Counted from the first letter of the stretch, positions 28,068 through 37,123 are shown. The stretch: DNA of 64,000 nucleotides from CAMASH01 sp041746635 (GCA_041746635.1 JBGTGQ010000054.1:52174-116173), one strand, 5' to 3'. Notes: generated by a model from the letters alone, not told the origin. Numbers and translations: made by a program.

Positions 28068-29573
28068 ATGATCCATATTTTCCGCAAAAATCAACGTGTG
28101 CTGATGCTCATCGTCGCCATCCTCACCATCATCGCATTTATCTGGCTCTATAACCCCGAGTCCAGCATGGGCAATGCCGGGCCAAGCTCCGTGGCTCAGA
28201 TCTACGGACGCGACCTGACCCAGGCGGACATTGACCGCGAAGTGAAAAATTATCAGCTCGCCCTGGCCCTTCAGCAATTCGATCTCATTAGCAGCCTGGG
28301 TGGCATGGCGGAGAATGAAAACGCCGCCCTGAGCGAGTTTGTTTTCAACCTGATGGTGCTGAAACGTCAGGCCAGGGAACTCGGCGTCGAACCGACCGAT
28401 CTGCAAGTGGCCGACCGCATCAAGACCCTGCCGGTCTTTCAAACCGAGGGACAATTCGATCCGCGCAAATATGCGGAATTCACCGACCGCCAACTCGGAC
28501 CCCGCGGGTTTACCGAACTCCAACTGGAAAATGTGATTCGCGATTCCCTCCGCCTCGACCGCATTAAGAATATCATCGGCGCGCCCATCGCGGTGAGCGC
28601 GGCGGAACTCCGCGAAGCCGGACGCCTCCTGCAAAAAGTGGACGTCGAGCAAGTGCGGTTTCCCCTCGCGGCGGCGGAGTCCGCCATCACCGTCACGCCG
28701 GAGGAAATCCAAGCCTTCTATGCGCGTAACCAAGCGATCCTGACGATGCCGGAAACCCGCGCTCTCGAATATGTCGAGTTTGTGCCCGCCGCCGGGTCAG
28801 CGCCGGCCGAGGGGAAATCAAAGATTGATGCTTTGCAAAAACTGGCCGATGCCGCCACCGCATTTAGTGAACAGGCAGCGGGATCGTCGTTCGAAAAAGC
28901 CGCCGCCGCTGCGGGATTAACCGTGCAAACCACCCCCGACTTCAACCGTGCCGGGACTGTGCAAGGGGAGTCCAAGGCTGATGCAGAGACTTTCAAAAAC
29001 CTCGCCGCCGCCGCATTCCTGCTCAACGAGGCGGACCCCGTCAGCGATCCTCTTCAGTCCGGCGACAAATTTTTCGTGGTCCGATTGGCCCGCGTCAACC
29101 CGCAGCGTCCGCTGACCATTGACGAAGTCCGCCCCATGGCCGAGAGTCGCATCAAAGCCATTAAGGCGTCGAATCTCCTCCGCCAAAACGCCGATGCCGC
29201 CTTGGGGAAAATCCGCGAAGCTCTTTCCGGCGGAAAATCCTTCGCCGATGCCGCCACTGCCGCCGGACTCAAGATCGAGTCCTTCAAGGGTCTGTCCCTT
29301 TCCGGCGGAACGCTCGATCCGAACCAGCAGGAAGTCGCCCAGGCCACCTACCTTATGGGACCCGGCCAGGTTTCCGGTTTCCTGCCTGGACCGGACGGCG
29401 GTATTGCGGTTTATCTGGCCGCGCGGGCTCCATTGGATGAGGCCGAATTTGCCGCGCAGAAAACTGAAACCGAACCCGGCCTCTTGGAAAACAAAAAGCG
29501 CATGTTGTTCGTGTCCTGGCTGGCCTCAGCGCGTGAATCCGCCAAGATCTCCATCGCCCAGCAAGGGCGATAG
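28068..29573 (+). CDS. PpiD/SurA-type periplasmic foldase
   Basis: A 501-aa membrane-anchored protein. The N-terminal anchor is VLMLIVAILTIIAFIWLY, and a SurA-like chaperone segment follows around DLTQADIDREVKNYQLALAL and ELGVEPTDLQVADRIKTL. The C-terminal half carries a degenerate parvulin-like region including VRLARVNPQRPLTIDEVRP. The family helps outer-membrane protein folding. The next gene begins 2 bp after its stop and is probably co-translated. Confidence 0.85.
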   Translation: MIHIFRKNQRVLMLIVAILTIIAFIWLYNPESSMGNAGPSSVAQIYGRDLTQADIDREVKNYQLALALQQFDLISSLGGMAENENAALSEFVFNLMVLKRQARELGVEPTDLQVADRIKTLPVFQTEGQFDPRKYAEFTDRQLGPRGFTELQLENVIRDSLRLDRIKNIIGAPIAVSAAELREAGRLLQKVDVEQVRFPLAAAESAITVTPEEIQAFYARNQAILTMPETRALEYVEFVPAAGSAPAEGKSKIDALQKLADAATAFSEQAAGSSFEKAAAAAGLTVQTTPDFNRAGTVQGESKADAETFKNLAAAAFLLNEADPVSDPLQSGDKFFVVRLARVNPQRPLTIDEVRPMAESRIKAIKASNLLRQNADAALGKIREALSGGKSFADAATAAGLKIESFKGLSLSGGTLDPNQQEVAQATYLMGPGQVSGFLPGPDGGIAVYLAARAPLDEAEFAAQKTETEPGLLENKKRMLFVSWLASARESAKISIAQQGR

Positions 29574-29574
29574 G

Positions 29575-29913
29575 ATGTCCGCGTCCTCTCAAGCGGCGGA
29601 GTTGTTCGAGGACGCCACGGGCGACTTTGCCCTCGGTGACTTGGACGCGGCCATCGGCAAATACCGGCAATGCGTCGCGCTCGATCCGGAATATTTCGAC
29701 GCCTGGCACGCCCTGGGCATGGCCTTGATGAAGGCGGGCCATTTTCCCGAAGCCATCGAAGCGGGCCTCCGATCCGTGGACCTCAACCCCAACGACCAAC
29801 TCGCCTGGTCCAGTCTCTCCCTGTTTTACGTCCGCAACAACCAGATCCCCGAAGCCGAAGCCGCCGGAGCCAAGGCGAAGGTGATTTCCTGGGGAGGGAA
29901 GATTAAAAAATAG
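29575..29913 (+). CDS. small TPR protein
   Basis: A 112-aa protein made of three TPR motifs: FEDATGDFALGDLDAAIGKY, WHALGMALMKAGHFPEAIEA and WSSLSLFYVRNNQIPEAEA. No signal peptide is seen, so it is likely cytoplasmic. The ATG at 29575 is 1 bp after the foldase stop codon. It is probably a scaffold or co-chaperone. Confidence 0.82.
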   Translation: MSASSQAAELFEDATGDFALGDLDAAIGKYRQCVALDPEYFDAWHALGMALMKAGHFPEAIEAGLRSVDLNPNDQLAWSSLSLFYVRNNQIPEAEAAGAKAKVISWGGKIKK

Positions 29914-30370
29914 TCCAAGGTCGAAAGTCCAAAGTCCAATCTCATGAAAATCGATCGTTTTGAGGATATCGAAGCATGGAAGGCAGGTCGGGAGTTGAGT
30001 AAAGTGATTTACCAAGCAACGAGACGACCGCAATTTTCAAGGGACTTCAGTCTGGTGGACCAAATTCGGCGCGCGGTGGTTTCTGTTACTTCGAATATTG
30101 CGGAGGGCTTTGAACGCGGGGGTGATCGGGAGTTTATACAGGCTCTCGCGGTGGCCAGAGGTTCCAGCGGTGAGGTGCGGTCTCAACTTTACGTTGCCCT
30201 TGACGAAGGGTATGTTTCTCAAGACCAATTTGACGAGCTCTGCGGTAAGGCACTCGCCGCGAGCCGTCTGATTGGCGGATTCATCAAATACCTTCAAGGT
30301 TCAGCACTGCGTGGTAGTAAATTCAAAGGTATTTGCTGAGACCTTGGACATTAGACTTAAGACTTTGGAC
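29912..30370. repeat. inverted-repeat arms flanking a four-helix-bundle gene
   Basis: The left arm AGTCCAAGGTCGAAAGTCC (29912-29930, continuing AAAGTCCAATCT) is mirrored by the right arm GACCTTGGACATTAGACTTA and AGACTTTGGAC (30340-30370). Both are built from an AGTCCAA/TTGGACT word. Together they enclose the gene at 29944-30339, forming a mobile-looking cassette. The right arm contains the TTG that starts metG. Confidence 0.8.
29944..30339 (+). CDS. four helix bundle protein (23S rRNA intervening sequence-type)
   Basis: A 131-aa helical protein with features of the TIGR02436 family: FEDIEAWKAGRELSKVIYQ, LVDQIRRAVVSVTSNIAEGF and RGSSGEVRSQLYVALDEGYV. Family members are often encoded inside insertions of 23S rRNA genes in Leptospira and other bacteria, or as free-standing cassettes with inverted-repeat ends, as here. 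The function is unknown. It lies between a TPR gene and metG with no rRNA nearby. Confidence 0.88.
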   Translation: MKIDRFEDIEAWKAGRELSKVIYQATRRPQFSRDFSLVDQIRRAVVSVTSNIAEGFERGGDREFIQALAVARGSSGEVRSQLYVALDEGYVSQDQFDELCGKALAASRLIGGFIKYLQGSALRGSKFKGIC

Positions 30371-31936
30371 AAAAATTTTTACATCACCACCGCCATTGAT
30401 TACACCAACGGTGCACCGCATATCGGGCACGCTTACGAAAAGGTGCTGGCCGATGTCCTGGCGCGCTATCACCGGTTGAAGGGTGAGGAGGTTTTTTATC
30501 TCACCGGTGTGGATCAGCACGGACAAAAGGTTCAGCAATCCGCCGAGAAACAAGGCATCGCTCCCAAACAATTCGTGGATGGCATCACGGCGAAGTTTGT
30601 CGCGCTCTGGCAGAAACTTGACATCGGCTACGATGCCTGGGCCGCCACGACCGACCCGCTGCACAAAGCCTGCGTGCAAAAAATTCTTACCCGGCTCAAC
30701 GCGGAAGGTCAGATCTACAAGGACAAACGCGGCGGTTATTACAGCGTGCGGCAGGAGCAATTTCTCACCGACAAGGAGCGCAACGAAACCGGGGAGTTCG
30801 GCCCGGAGTGGGGCGAGGTCGAGTTTCGGGAGGAGGAGAATTATTATTTCAAGCTGGCCGAGCACAAACCCTGGCTGCTCGATCTCATCGCCAAACGCAG
30901 TGCGACCGGCAGCGCGCTCGTCCTTCCGGAATTTCGCGTGGCGGAACTTCGCAATGCCGTGGAGAAACTCGAGGGCGATCTGTGCATCTCGCGTCCGAAA
31001 GCCCGGCTGGCTTGGGGCATCGAATTCCCCTTCGATCCCGATTTTGTCACCTACGTCTGGTTCGACGCGCTGGTGAACTACATCAGCTTCGCCCCTGGCT
31101 ACGATCCGGCACCTGGCGCGGATTTGACCGGGTTCAAACGATGGTGGCCGGCGCTCCATGTCATCGGCAAGGACATTATGATTCCCGCGCACGGCGTCTA
31201 TTGGCCGATCATGCTCAAAGCGCTGGGATTTTCCGACGAGGCCATCCCGCCCTTGCTGGTGCATGGCTGGTGGAACATCGGGGGAGCCAAGATGAGCAAG
31301 AGCCAGGGCAACATCATCGATCCCGATGCCCTGGCCGATAAATACGGCGCGGAGACGCTGAGGCATTATCTCATGAGCGACATTGTCACGGGTCGCGATG
31401 CGGATTTTTCCGAGGAACGGCTCGCGCAGCGTTACAACACCGACCTGGCCAACAATCTGGGCAATTTGCTCAATCGCGCTTTGAACATGGCGTCGAAATA
31501 TCGCGCCGGAGTCCTGTTCCTGGGCGAGGCCGAAACGCGCGGCCGCGGGGCCGCCGCCGCCCGGCAGCATGTTCAGGCTTACCTCGACGCCATGGACCAC
31601 CTTGCGCCCGATGCGGCACTGGCCGCGGCGGGCGCGCTGGCGACTTGGTGTAACGGGCTGGTCGAGGAAACCGCGCCGTGGAAACTCGCGAAGGATCCCG
31701 CCCACGCCGCAAAACTCGATGCCGTTCTCTATTCGCTCGCCGAGTCGCTTCGCATCATCGCCATTCTGATTTCGCCCGTGCTGCCCAATGCCGCCGCCGG
31801 TATCTTCGCGCAGTTGAATTGGGACAAACCCTTTCAACTAGCCGACGCCACCTGGGGTCTCCTCCCCGACGGCCATCAACTCGGTCAGCCCACGCCGCTG
31901 TTTCCGCGCCTCGAAATCAAAGCCACGGACGGCTAA
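30365..31936 (+). CDS. metG: methionyl-tRNA synthetase
   Basis: A cytoplasmic class I aminoacyl-tRNA synthetase of about 523 aa. The HIGH motif is in NGAPHIGHAYEKVLADVL and the KMSKS motif in GGAKMSKSQGNIIDP, both intact. The similarity begins at KNFYITTAIDYT, so a TTG at 30365 (TTG GAC AAA AAT) is the only start close to that N-terminus; the ATG at 30272 would add 31 residues encoded by the neighbouring element. The C-terminal anticodon-binding domain is short, without the extra EMAP/Trbp111-like region. The start is inside the right arm of the flanking repeat, so normal expression may have been disturbed. Confidence 0.94.
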   Translation: MDKNFYITTAIDYTNGAPHIGHAYEKVLADVLARYHRLKGEEVFYLTGVDQHGQKVQQSAEKQGIAPKQFVDGITAKFVALWQKLDIGYDAWAATTDPLHKACVQKILTRLNAEGQIYKDKRGGYYSVRQEQFLTDKERNETGEFGPEWGEVEFREEENYYFKLAEHKPWLLDLIAKRSATGSALVLPEFRVAELRNAVEKLEGDLCISRPKARLAWGIEFPFDPDFVTYVWFDALVNYISFAPGYDPAPGADLTGFKRWWPALHVIGKDIMIPAHGVYWPIMLKALGFSDEAIPPLLVHGWWNIGGAKMSKSQGNIIDPDALADKYGAETLRHYLMSDIVTGRDADFSEERLAQRYNTDLANNLGNLLNRALNMASKYRAGVLFLGEAETRGRGAAAARQHVQAYLDAMDHLAPDAALAAAGALATWCNGLVEETAPWKLAKDPAHAAKLDAVLYSLAESLRIIAILISPVLPNAAAGIFAQLNWDKPFQLADATWGLLPDGHQLGQPTPLFPRLEIKATDG

Positions 31937-31964
31937 CATAAGTCGTCCTTACCATTTTTCACGA

Positions 31965-32942
31965 ATGGCTGTTCCGGACTTCACTCCCACTTGGCGTCAA
32001 CGGCTGGAATACCTCGGACTTTCCGCCCTCATCCGGCTGATTTGCCTCCTGCCATTTTCCGTGCTCCGGCCTCTGGCGAATTTGATCGGCTCCGTGGTTT
32101 ACCTCTGCGACCAGCGTGGACGCGGAGTCGCCCGGGCTAATCTGGATTCCGCCTTCGGCGACACTTTCACGCCCGCGCGGAAAAAACAAATCGCCCGCGC
32201 CAGCTACCAGAATTTCGCCCGCACCATGATCGAGCTTTTCTGGTCGCCTAATCTCACCCGCGAATTCGCCACCTGGGTCGTGGACCCGGTCGGACTCGAT
32301 AACCATCCGTGCCACCAGGACCCCACCCAATCGGCGATCTATCTTTGTCTGCACTATTCCAACTTCGAATGGCTCAGTCAGTTCTCCGCTTATTACATTT
32401 GCAACGGACCCGTGGTCACCCAGCGCTTCAAGAACCCCCTCATCAGCGACATCTTCTGCCGACTCCGCAGCAGCACGGGACATTCCATTCTGCCGCAGGA
32501 ACGCGCCATGATCCGCATGCTCAAGCACCTCAAGGGCGGGGGAAAATTCCACATGCTGGTTGATCTCAATCTCGACCCCAGCGAGCCCAGCGTGATCATC
32601 AACGAATTCGGCGGCCTCAAAACCTGCGTCACCCAAATGCACACCGCCCTGGCCGAACGCACCGGTGCGCTCCTTGTCCCGGCCGAATGCCGCCCGCTGC
32701 CCGACGGCCGCTATCGCATGATTCTGCACAAGCCGCTCGATTTCCCCGCCGGCGCGACCCCCACGCAGATCGCCCAGCTTTGTTGGGATGCGTTGGAACC
32801 CTCCATCCGCGAACAGCCCGAATGCTGGCTTTGGCCGTACAAACACTGGCGTTTCCGTCCCGCAGACGACGTTTCGGGCCGCTATCCTTTTTACTCAAAC
32901 GTAGCCAAACGCTTCGACAAACTCCTCAAAACGCATGTCTGA
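31965..32942 (+). CDS. LpxL/HtrB-type lipid A or lysophospholipid acyltransferase
   Basis: A 325-aa inner-membrane-associated acyltransferase. The N-terminal helix LSALIRLICLLPFSVLRPLA is followed by the HX4E-like motif LHYSNFEWLSQ, the family's catalytic His/acidic pair. Other landmarks are RLRSSTGHSILPQERAMIRM and LVDLNLDPSEPSVIINEFGG. LpxL enzymes add secondary acyl chains to Kdo-lipid A. Its stop codon overlaps the start of the following broken esterase gene. Confidence 0.85.
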   Translation: MAVPDFTPTWRQRLEYLGLSALIRLICLLPFSVLRPLANLIGSVVYLCDQRGRGVARANLDSAFGDTFTPARKKQIARASYQNFARTMIELFWSPNLTREFATWVVDPVGLDNHPCHQDPTQSAIYLCLHYSNFEWLSQFSAYYICNGPVVTQRFKNPLISDIFCRLRSSTGHSILPQERAMIRMLKHLKGGGKFHMLVDLNLDPSEPSVIINEFGGLKTCVTQMHTALAERTGALLVPAECRPLPDGRYRMILHKPLDFPAGATPTQIAQLCWDALEPSIREQPECWLWPYKHWRFRPADDVSGRYPFYSNVAKRFDKLLKTHV

Positions 32943-33370
32943 CCTTCCTCCCTGGCAACCGCTCTGGCCCGAAGGGGCGCCTCTCGCCCTCGGCAAAAAT
33001 GATCACGACATCCCTGCCTAGCGGCATTTTCCGCCCACTGCGTCCCCCAATGGCGCCGCCATGCTCGTCCTGCGGGTCGTGCTCCCGCCAGAATCTTCTG
33101 GGGGAAAATCCCTCCGTCGCCTGGTGTGAGGAAGTCTCGCCCGAACGCCACGTCAGCCCCGCCACGCCGCCTTGTTTCCTCTGGCACACGGTCGAGGATC
33201 CCGCCGTGGCAGTGGAAAACAGCTTCGATTTTGCCCTGGCCCTTCGGCGCGCCGGAGTCCCCTTCGAGTTGCATCTCTACGAAAAAGGCCAGCACGGCAT
33301 CGGTCTGGCCCAGGGTCACCCCTGGACTCTCGAGTGTGCGCATTGGGTCTGCGCGACGTTTGGCTTGTGA
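32935..33370 (+). pseudogene. alpha/beta-hydrolase (acetyl-esterase/xylanase-type), internally deleted
   Basis: The opening MSDLPPWQPLWPEGAPLALG is the head of a secreted or cytoplasmic esterase that normally continues to a GGGYGGLAPHEG oxyanion loop. Here a TAG (33018-33020) interrupts just after DHDIPA. The following GAAMLVL switches straight to the C-terminal piece NLLGENPSVAWCEEVSPERH and HLYEKGQHGIGLAQGHPWTL, in another frame. The central catalytic serine region (about 130 residues) is missing. The His of the triad remains in QHGIGLA. It is a remnant, not a functional gene. Confidence 0.78.
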
Positions 33371-33486
33371 ATGGGTGGAAGACAAGATTCTTCCCGTCGG
33401 AAAATATGAAGGGAAACGCTTTGGACGCTTCGTCGTGCCTGCGGCAGCCTGTTTGACTCGTCCTTGACTCGGATCGCGCGTCGCGT

Positions 33487-35563
33487 GCTTTGCCTTGATT
33501 CCAAATTCAGCGCGGGCAAACTAAGCGTGGTGATGATCCGCATGGTCTGGCGGCTTTGCCTTGATTCCAAATTCAGCGCGGGCAAACTGCAGCTCGAATT
33601 CTTCTTGGCGTGGTCGCAGCTTTGCCTTGATTCCAAATTCAGCGCGGGCAAACTGGCTAACGGCTCTTATGTGCTGCGCAGATGCTTTGCCTTGATTCCA
33701 AATTCAGCGCGGGCAAACTGCGGTCTTTTTTCAGCCCAAGCTTGCGCAGGCTTTGCCTTGATTCCAAATTCAGCGCGGGCAAACTCGAGTTGAAGCGTAA
33801 CCATTGGCCGTTGCGGCTTTGCCTTGATTCCAAATTCAGCGCGGGCAAACTTGGCTGGCCCGTGCGGCGAACCACCTCCAAGCTTTGCCTTGATTCCAAA
33901 TTCAGCGCGGGCAAACTACGATGGAGGAACAGGACAAGCTGCATGACGCTTTGCCTTGATTCCAAATTCAGCGCGGGCAAACTCGGTCGGAAACCCAAGA
34001 CGCTCCGATGCTAGCTTTGCCTTGATTCCAAATTCAGCGCGGGCAACCTGGAGAGGCTCGACAAGAAAGGCTTATGGTGCTTTGCCTTGATTCCAAATTC
34101 AGCGCGGGCAAACTATTTTTGCTTGTGGAGGCCGCGGTGGAAGTGCTTTGCCTTGATTCCAAATTCAGCGCGGGCTAACTTCCGGTTCGCTGGTCGGCGG
34201 CGAAGCCCATGCTTTGCCTTGATTCCAAATTCAGCGCGGGCAAACTCCCACTTGGGCTTTTACCGCTGCGGATGTTGCTTTGCCTTGATTCCAAATTCAG
34301 CGCGGGCAAACTCTCCAGCAGCGCAACGCGCCGATGTTGCCGGCTTTGCCTTGATTCCAAATTCAGCGCGGGCAAACTTTTTTTTGTTGAATCCCCGACT
34401 TAATGCCGGCTTTGCCTTGATTCCAAATTCAGCGCGGGCAAACTTCGGCATCGGCGGTCTCATGGACGGGGGTGGCTTTGCCTTGATTCCAAATTCAGCG
34501 CGGGCAAACTAATGAGTTCGGTGGGGAAGGGGAGTTCTTCGCTTTGCCTTGATTCCAAATTCAGCGCGGGCAAACTAGGCCCGCGCAGTGGAAGAGCGGA
34601 TGCTGTGCTTTGCCTTGATTCCAAATTCAGCGCGGGCAAACTTATAGTCCGCGTCGGAATACCGGTCCGCCGCTTTGCCTTGATTCCAAATTCAGCGCGG
34701 GCAAACTCAGAAGCACCATGTCCGCAGCCCTATCGATGCTTTGCCTTGATTCCAAATTCAGCGCGGGCAAACTGCACCTGGAACGCTCTTGGAATTGGGC
34801 CTAGCTTTGCCTTGATTCCAAATTCAGCGCGGGCAAACTATCAAGGGGCCGAGGGCGCGTGCGTTGGTTGCTTTGCCTTGATTCCAAATTCAGCGCGGGC
34901 AAACTGGATCGTATAAACACCGCCATCCATCCTGCGCTTTGCCTTGATTCCAAATTCAGCGCGGGCAAACTGACTTCTGTTTCGCCATTGACGCGCATGT
35001 AGCTTTGCCTTGATTCCAAATTCAGCGCGGGCAAACTCGCGCAATTGCACGAGATCGGCCATTGTGGCTTTGCCTTGATTCCAAATTCAGCGCGGGCAAA
35101 CTCCAGGTTCTTGAATTGCGCTGAACACTCCGGCTTTGCCTTGATTCCAAATTCAGCGCGGGCAAACTACGGCGGCAATGCTGTCGTTCGATGGGGTAGC
35201 TTTGCCTTGATTCCAAATTCAGCGCGGGCAAACTACGGGGATCGGAGACAACGCGCTTCACGCTGCTTTGCCTTGATTCCAAATTCAGCGCGGGCAAACT
35301 ACTTCGGAGCGGATGGCGTGAGCGACGGCTGCTTTGCCTTGATTCCAAATTCAGCGCGGGCAAACTGTTTCTTTCGCCAACCACCTTGCAGTCTCGGCTT
35401 TGCCTTGATTCCAAATTCAGCGCGGGCAAACTGAAGAAAGATTTCCTGAAACCGTGGAAGCCGCTTTGCCTTGATTCCAAATTCAGCGCGGGCAAACTTA
35501 TTTATCCCCCACCACGGGATCAGCAGAGCTTTGCCTTGATTCCAAATTCAGCGCGGGCAAACT
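33487..35563 (+). CRISPR. type II-C CRISPR array, 32 repeats, 31 spacers
   Basis: Direct repeats of 36 nt begin GCTTTGCCTTGATTCC and end CAGCGCGGGCAAACT, with partly palindromic ends (TTTGCC and GGGCAAA). I counted 32 starts at 33487, 33553, 33619, 33684 and so on to 35528. Twenty-six spacers are 30 nt and five are 29 nt, all distinct. Only two repeats vary: repeat 9 (34014-34049, A to C at position 34) and repeat 11 (34145-34180, A to T at position 32). Transcription is inferred to be rightward, because a rho-independent terminator follows the last repeat and the tracrRNA anti-repeat is complementary to this strand. No long AT-rich leader is seen at either end. Confidence 0.98.
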
Positions 35564-35570
35564 CGCTGAA

Positions 35571-35610
35571 GCCAACCGGCTCAATTTGAGCCGGTTGGCC
35601 TTTTTCTTTT
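35571..35610 (+). terminator. terminator of the CRISPR array
   Basis: A 12-bp stem GCCAACCGGCTC/GAGCCGGTTGGC (35571-35582 and 35588-35599) with a small AT loop is followed by CTTTTTCTTTT. The T-run is on the plus strand only, so it ends plus-strand transcription of the array 8 bp after the last repeat and just before the convergent cas2 stop. Confidence 0.85.
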
Positions 35611-35620
35611 CCTAAGCTCG

Positions 35621-35956
35621 TCACCAAAACTGCGCCTGTTCCGGCAGTTCCTCTGGAGAAACCTGACTCGCCGGAGCCCCGTGGATGACGAAGCTGCGTT
35701 CCCATTGGGCCCGTGTCACGAAGATGGCCCGCACACTGCCTTCCGGCGGCAGGTTCTTTTTCACCCGTTCGATATGGGTCTCCTGCCGGGCGAACGTGAC
35801 ACAGGCCCGCGCATAGACGCTGAATTGCAACATCTGGTACCCGTCGTCCTTGAGCCATTCGCGAAAGCCGGTCGCAGCCTTTCGCTGCTCACGGGAGCCG
35901 ACGGGCAGATCGAAGGCGACGACTAACCAGCCCATTTTGAATTTTTCGGTGTCCAT
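35621..35956 (-). CDS. cas2: CRISPR-associated endonuclease Cas2
   Basis: A 111-aa dimeric spacer-integration partner. The ferredoxin-like core has the conserved Asp in GWLVVAFDLPVG (residue 16). The next strand, YQMLQFSVYARACVTFARQE, is characteristic of type II Cas2. ATG 35956 overlaps the end of cas1 by 34 bp; ATG 35935 (MGWLVVAF) would shorten it by 7 residues and nearly remove the overlap. It is last in the cas operon. Confidence 0.95.
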   Translation of the reverse strand: MDTEKFKMGWLVVAFDLPVGSREQRKAATGFREWLKDDGYQMLQFSVYARACVTFARQETHIERVKKNLPPEGSVRAIFVTRAQWERSFVIHGAPASQVSPEELPEQAQFW

Positions 35957-36867
35957 GGCTTGTAAAGCCGGGGGTCGGCGCCGATGACGGCCCGGCGGAA
36001 TCCGCGCACCGAGCCCTCGATGCAGCCGCGCACATCGAGTTCCAGGCCGAGGTATTCCACGCGCTCGAGGGGAAAACCGGTGACCCAGCGGCGGAATTCC
36101 GGCGTCACATCGAGTTGGAAGCCGTCTTCATTGCGCGATGCGCCTTCTGCGTTCCGCATTCGCCGCACCCATTGGGCCACGCGCCAGTCCACGCAGGGAC
36201 GGAAGGGTTCCATCAAGTCGTAGGCGAGGGGAGTCGAGCGTTCGCGGGCGACATGGGAAATGCCGAAGGTCGGGTCGAGTCCCACACCGAAGAGTTTTTG
36301 CAGGATGGTGGAGAGGAGCACGGCGTAGCCGTAGTTAAGCAGTCCGTTGAGGCCGGGTAGGGAACGTTCGCGGGAGAAATCGCGTTCGCCCAGGCTGCGG
36401 CCGAAGATTTGCCAGAAAAGCTTCGCGCATTGGGCTTCCTTGTGCGGTTTCTTACTGGCGGCTTCGCTGGCCAGTGCGGGCAGGGCGACATCGTCGGGAG
36501 AAAGATATTCGGCCAGCGCACTTTGGTTGCGGCATTTGGCATCAATGGTCATTTGCCAAAGACGGGTGCGCTTTTTCTCATCGAGGCTGAGTTGGGCGCG
36601 GGAGAGGAGTGTGTCGGTTGAGCGGTTGGCGGGGAGGACGAGTGAGACGGGTTTGAACGACTCGCATATGATGAGGGCGACGCCGTGTTTGGCCGCTTCG
36701 AGAAAAAGATTGCTATGAATCTGCGCGGAGAAGCTGGTGATGATGATCGAGGCCACATCTTCCAGCGGCAGGCTTTTTTCTCCTTCGGCGGTCTTGCAGG
36801 TCAGTTGGCCATCGCGGCAACTCAGCGAGGCCTGGGGCGAGTCAATATTGACGATGTGGAAGCTCAT
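35923..36867 (-). CDS. cas1: CRISPR-associated endonuclease Cas1
   Basis: A 314-aa integrase of type II. Metal-coordinating residues are visible as Glu144 (HKEAQCAK), His205 (GISHVARERSTP) and Asp217/Glu220 (LAYDLMEPFRP). ATG 36867 starts MSFHIVNIDSPQ as in the family; the upstream in-frame ATG at 36969 overlaps the preceding small gene. A 38-bp gap separates it from that gene. It inserts new spacers together with Cas2. Confidence 0.96.
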   Translation of the reverse strand: MSFHIVNIDSPQASLSCRDGQLTCKTAEGEKSLPLEDVASIIITSFSAQIHSNLFLEAAKHGVALIICESFKPVSLVLPANRSTDTLLSRAQLSLDEKKRTRLWQMTIDAKCRNQSALAEYLSPDDVALPALASEAASKKPHKEAQCAKLFWQIFGRSLGERDFSRERSLPGLNGLLNYGYAVLLSTILQKLFGVGLDPTFGISHVARERSTPLAYDLMEPFRPCVDWRVAQWVRRMRNAEGASRNEDGFQLDVTPEFRRWVTGFPLERVEYLGLELDVRGCIEGSVRGFRRAVIGADPRLYKPWTPKNSKWAG

Positions 36868-36905
36868 GCGATTGCGGATTGGCGAATGCGGAGCGTGAAA
36901 CGGAA

Positions 36906-37109
36906 TCAGTCGTCGGGGAGGAGACTTTCGGGCAGGGCGAGGAGTTCCGTGCCGGTTTCGGCCCGCCATTCCACCCGGCCGTCATCGAGGATGTTTACGA
37001 TGACACCCCGCAGAGTGCCCTTGAGGGTTTTCACACGATCGCCGGGCTGGAAATCGGAAATCTGTGATAGAGATTCCACTATGCTTTTCATGGCCTCATG
37101 ATCGAGCAC
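36906..37109 (-). CDS. small protein in the cas operon, KOW/SH3-like core
   Basis: About 67 aa from a GTG at 37109 (or 61 aa from ATG 37091). The core FQPGDRVKTLKGTLRGVIVN followed by ILDDGRVEWRAETGTELLAL has the alternating pattern of an SH3-like/KOW beta barrel, with a short helical head (MKSIVESLSQIS). Such barrels often bind RNA or proteins. I do not recognise a named Cas family. It sits between cas9 and cas1 in the same direction, 38 bp before cas1. A longer upstream reading in this frame is a shadow of the preceding gene. Confidence 0.65.
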   Translation of the reverse strand: MLDHEAMKSIVESLSQISDFQPGDRVKTLKGTLRGVIVNILDDGRVEWRAETGTELLALPESLLPDD

Positions 37110-37123
37110 CTCGGCGAGACGGA

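Noticed and set aside
33400..33486. A canonical AT-rich CRISPR leader
   Set aside because: The region is not AT-rich and no repeat-adjacent motif stands out. Two TTGACT words are present but without a credible -10.
33464..35495. Several repetitive proteins with repeating LDSKFSAGKL or ALIPNSARAN units
   Set aside because: They are translations of the CRISPR repeats, which lack stops in several frames.
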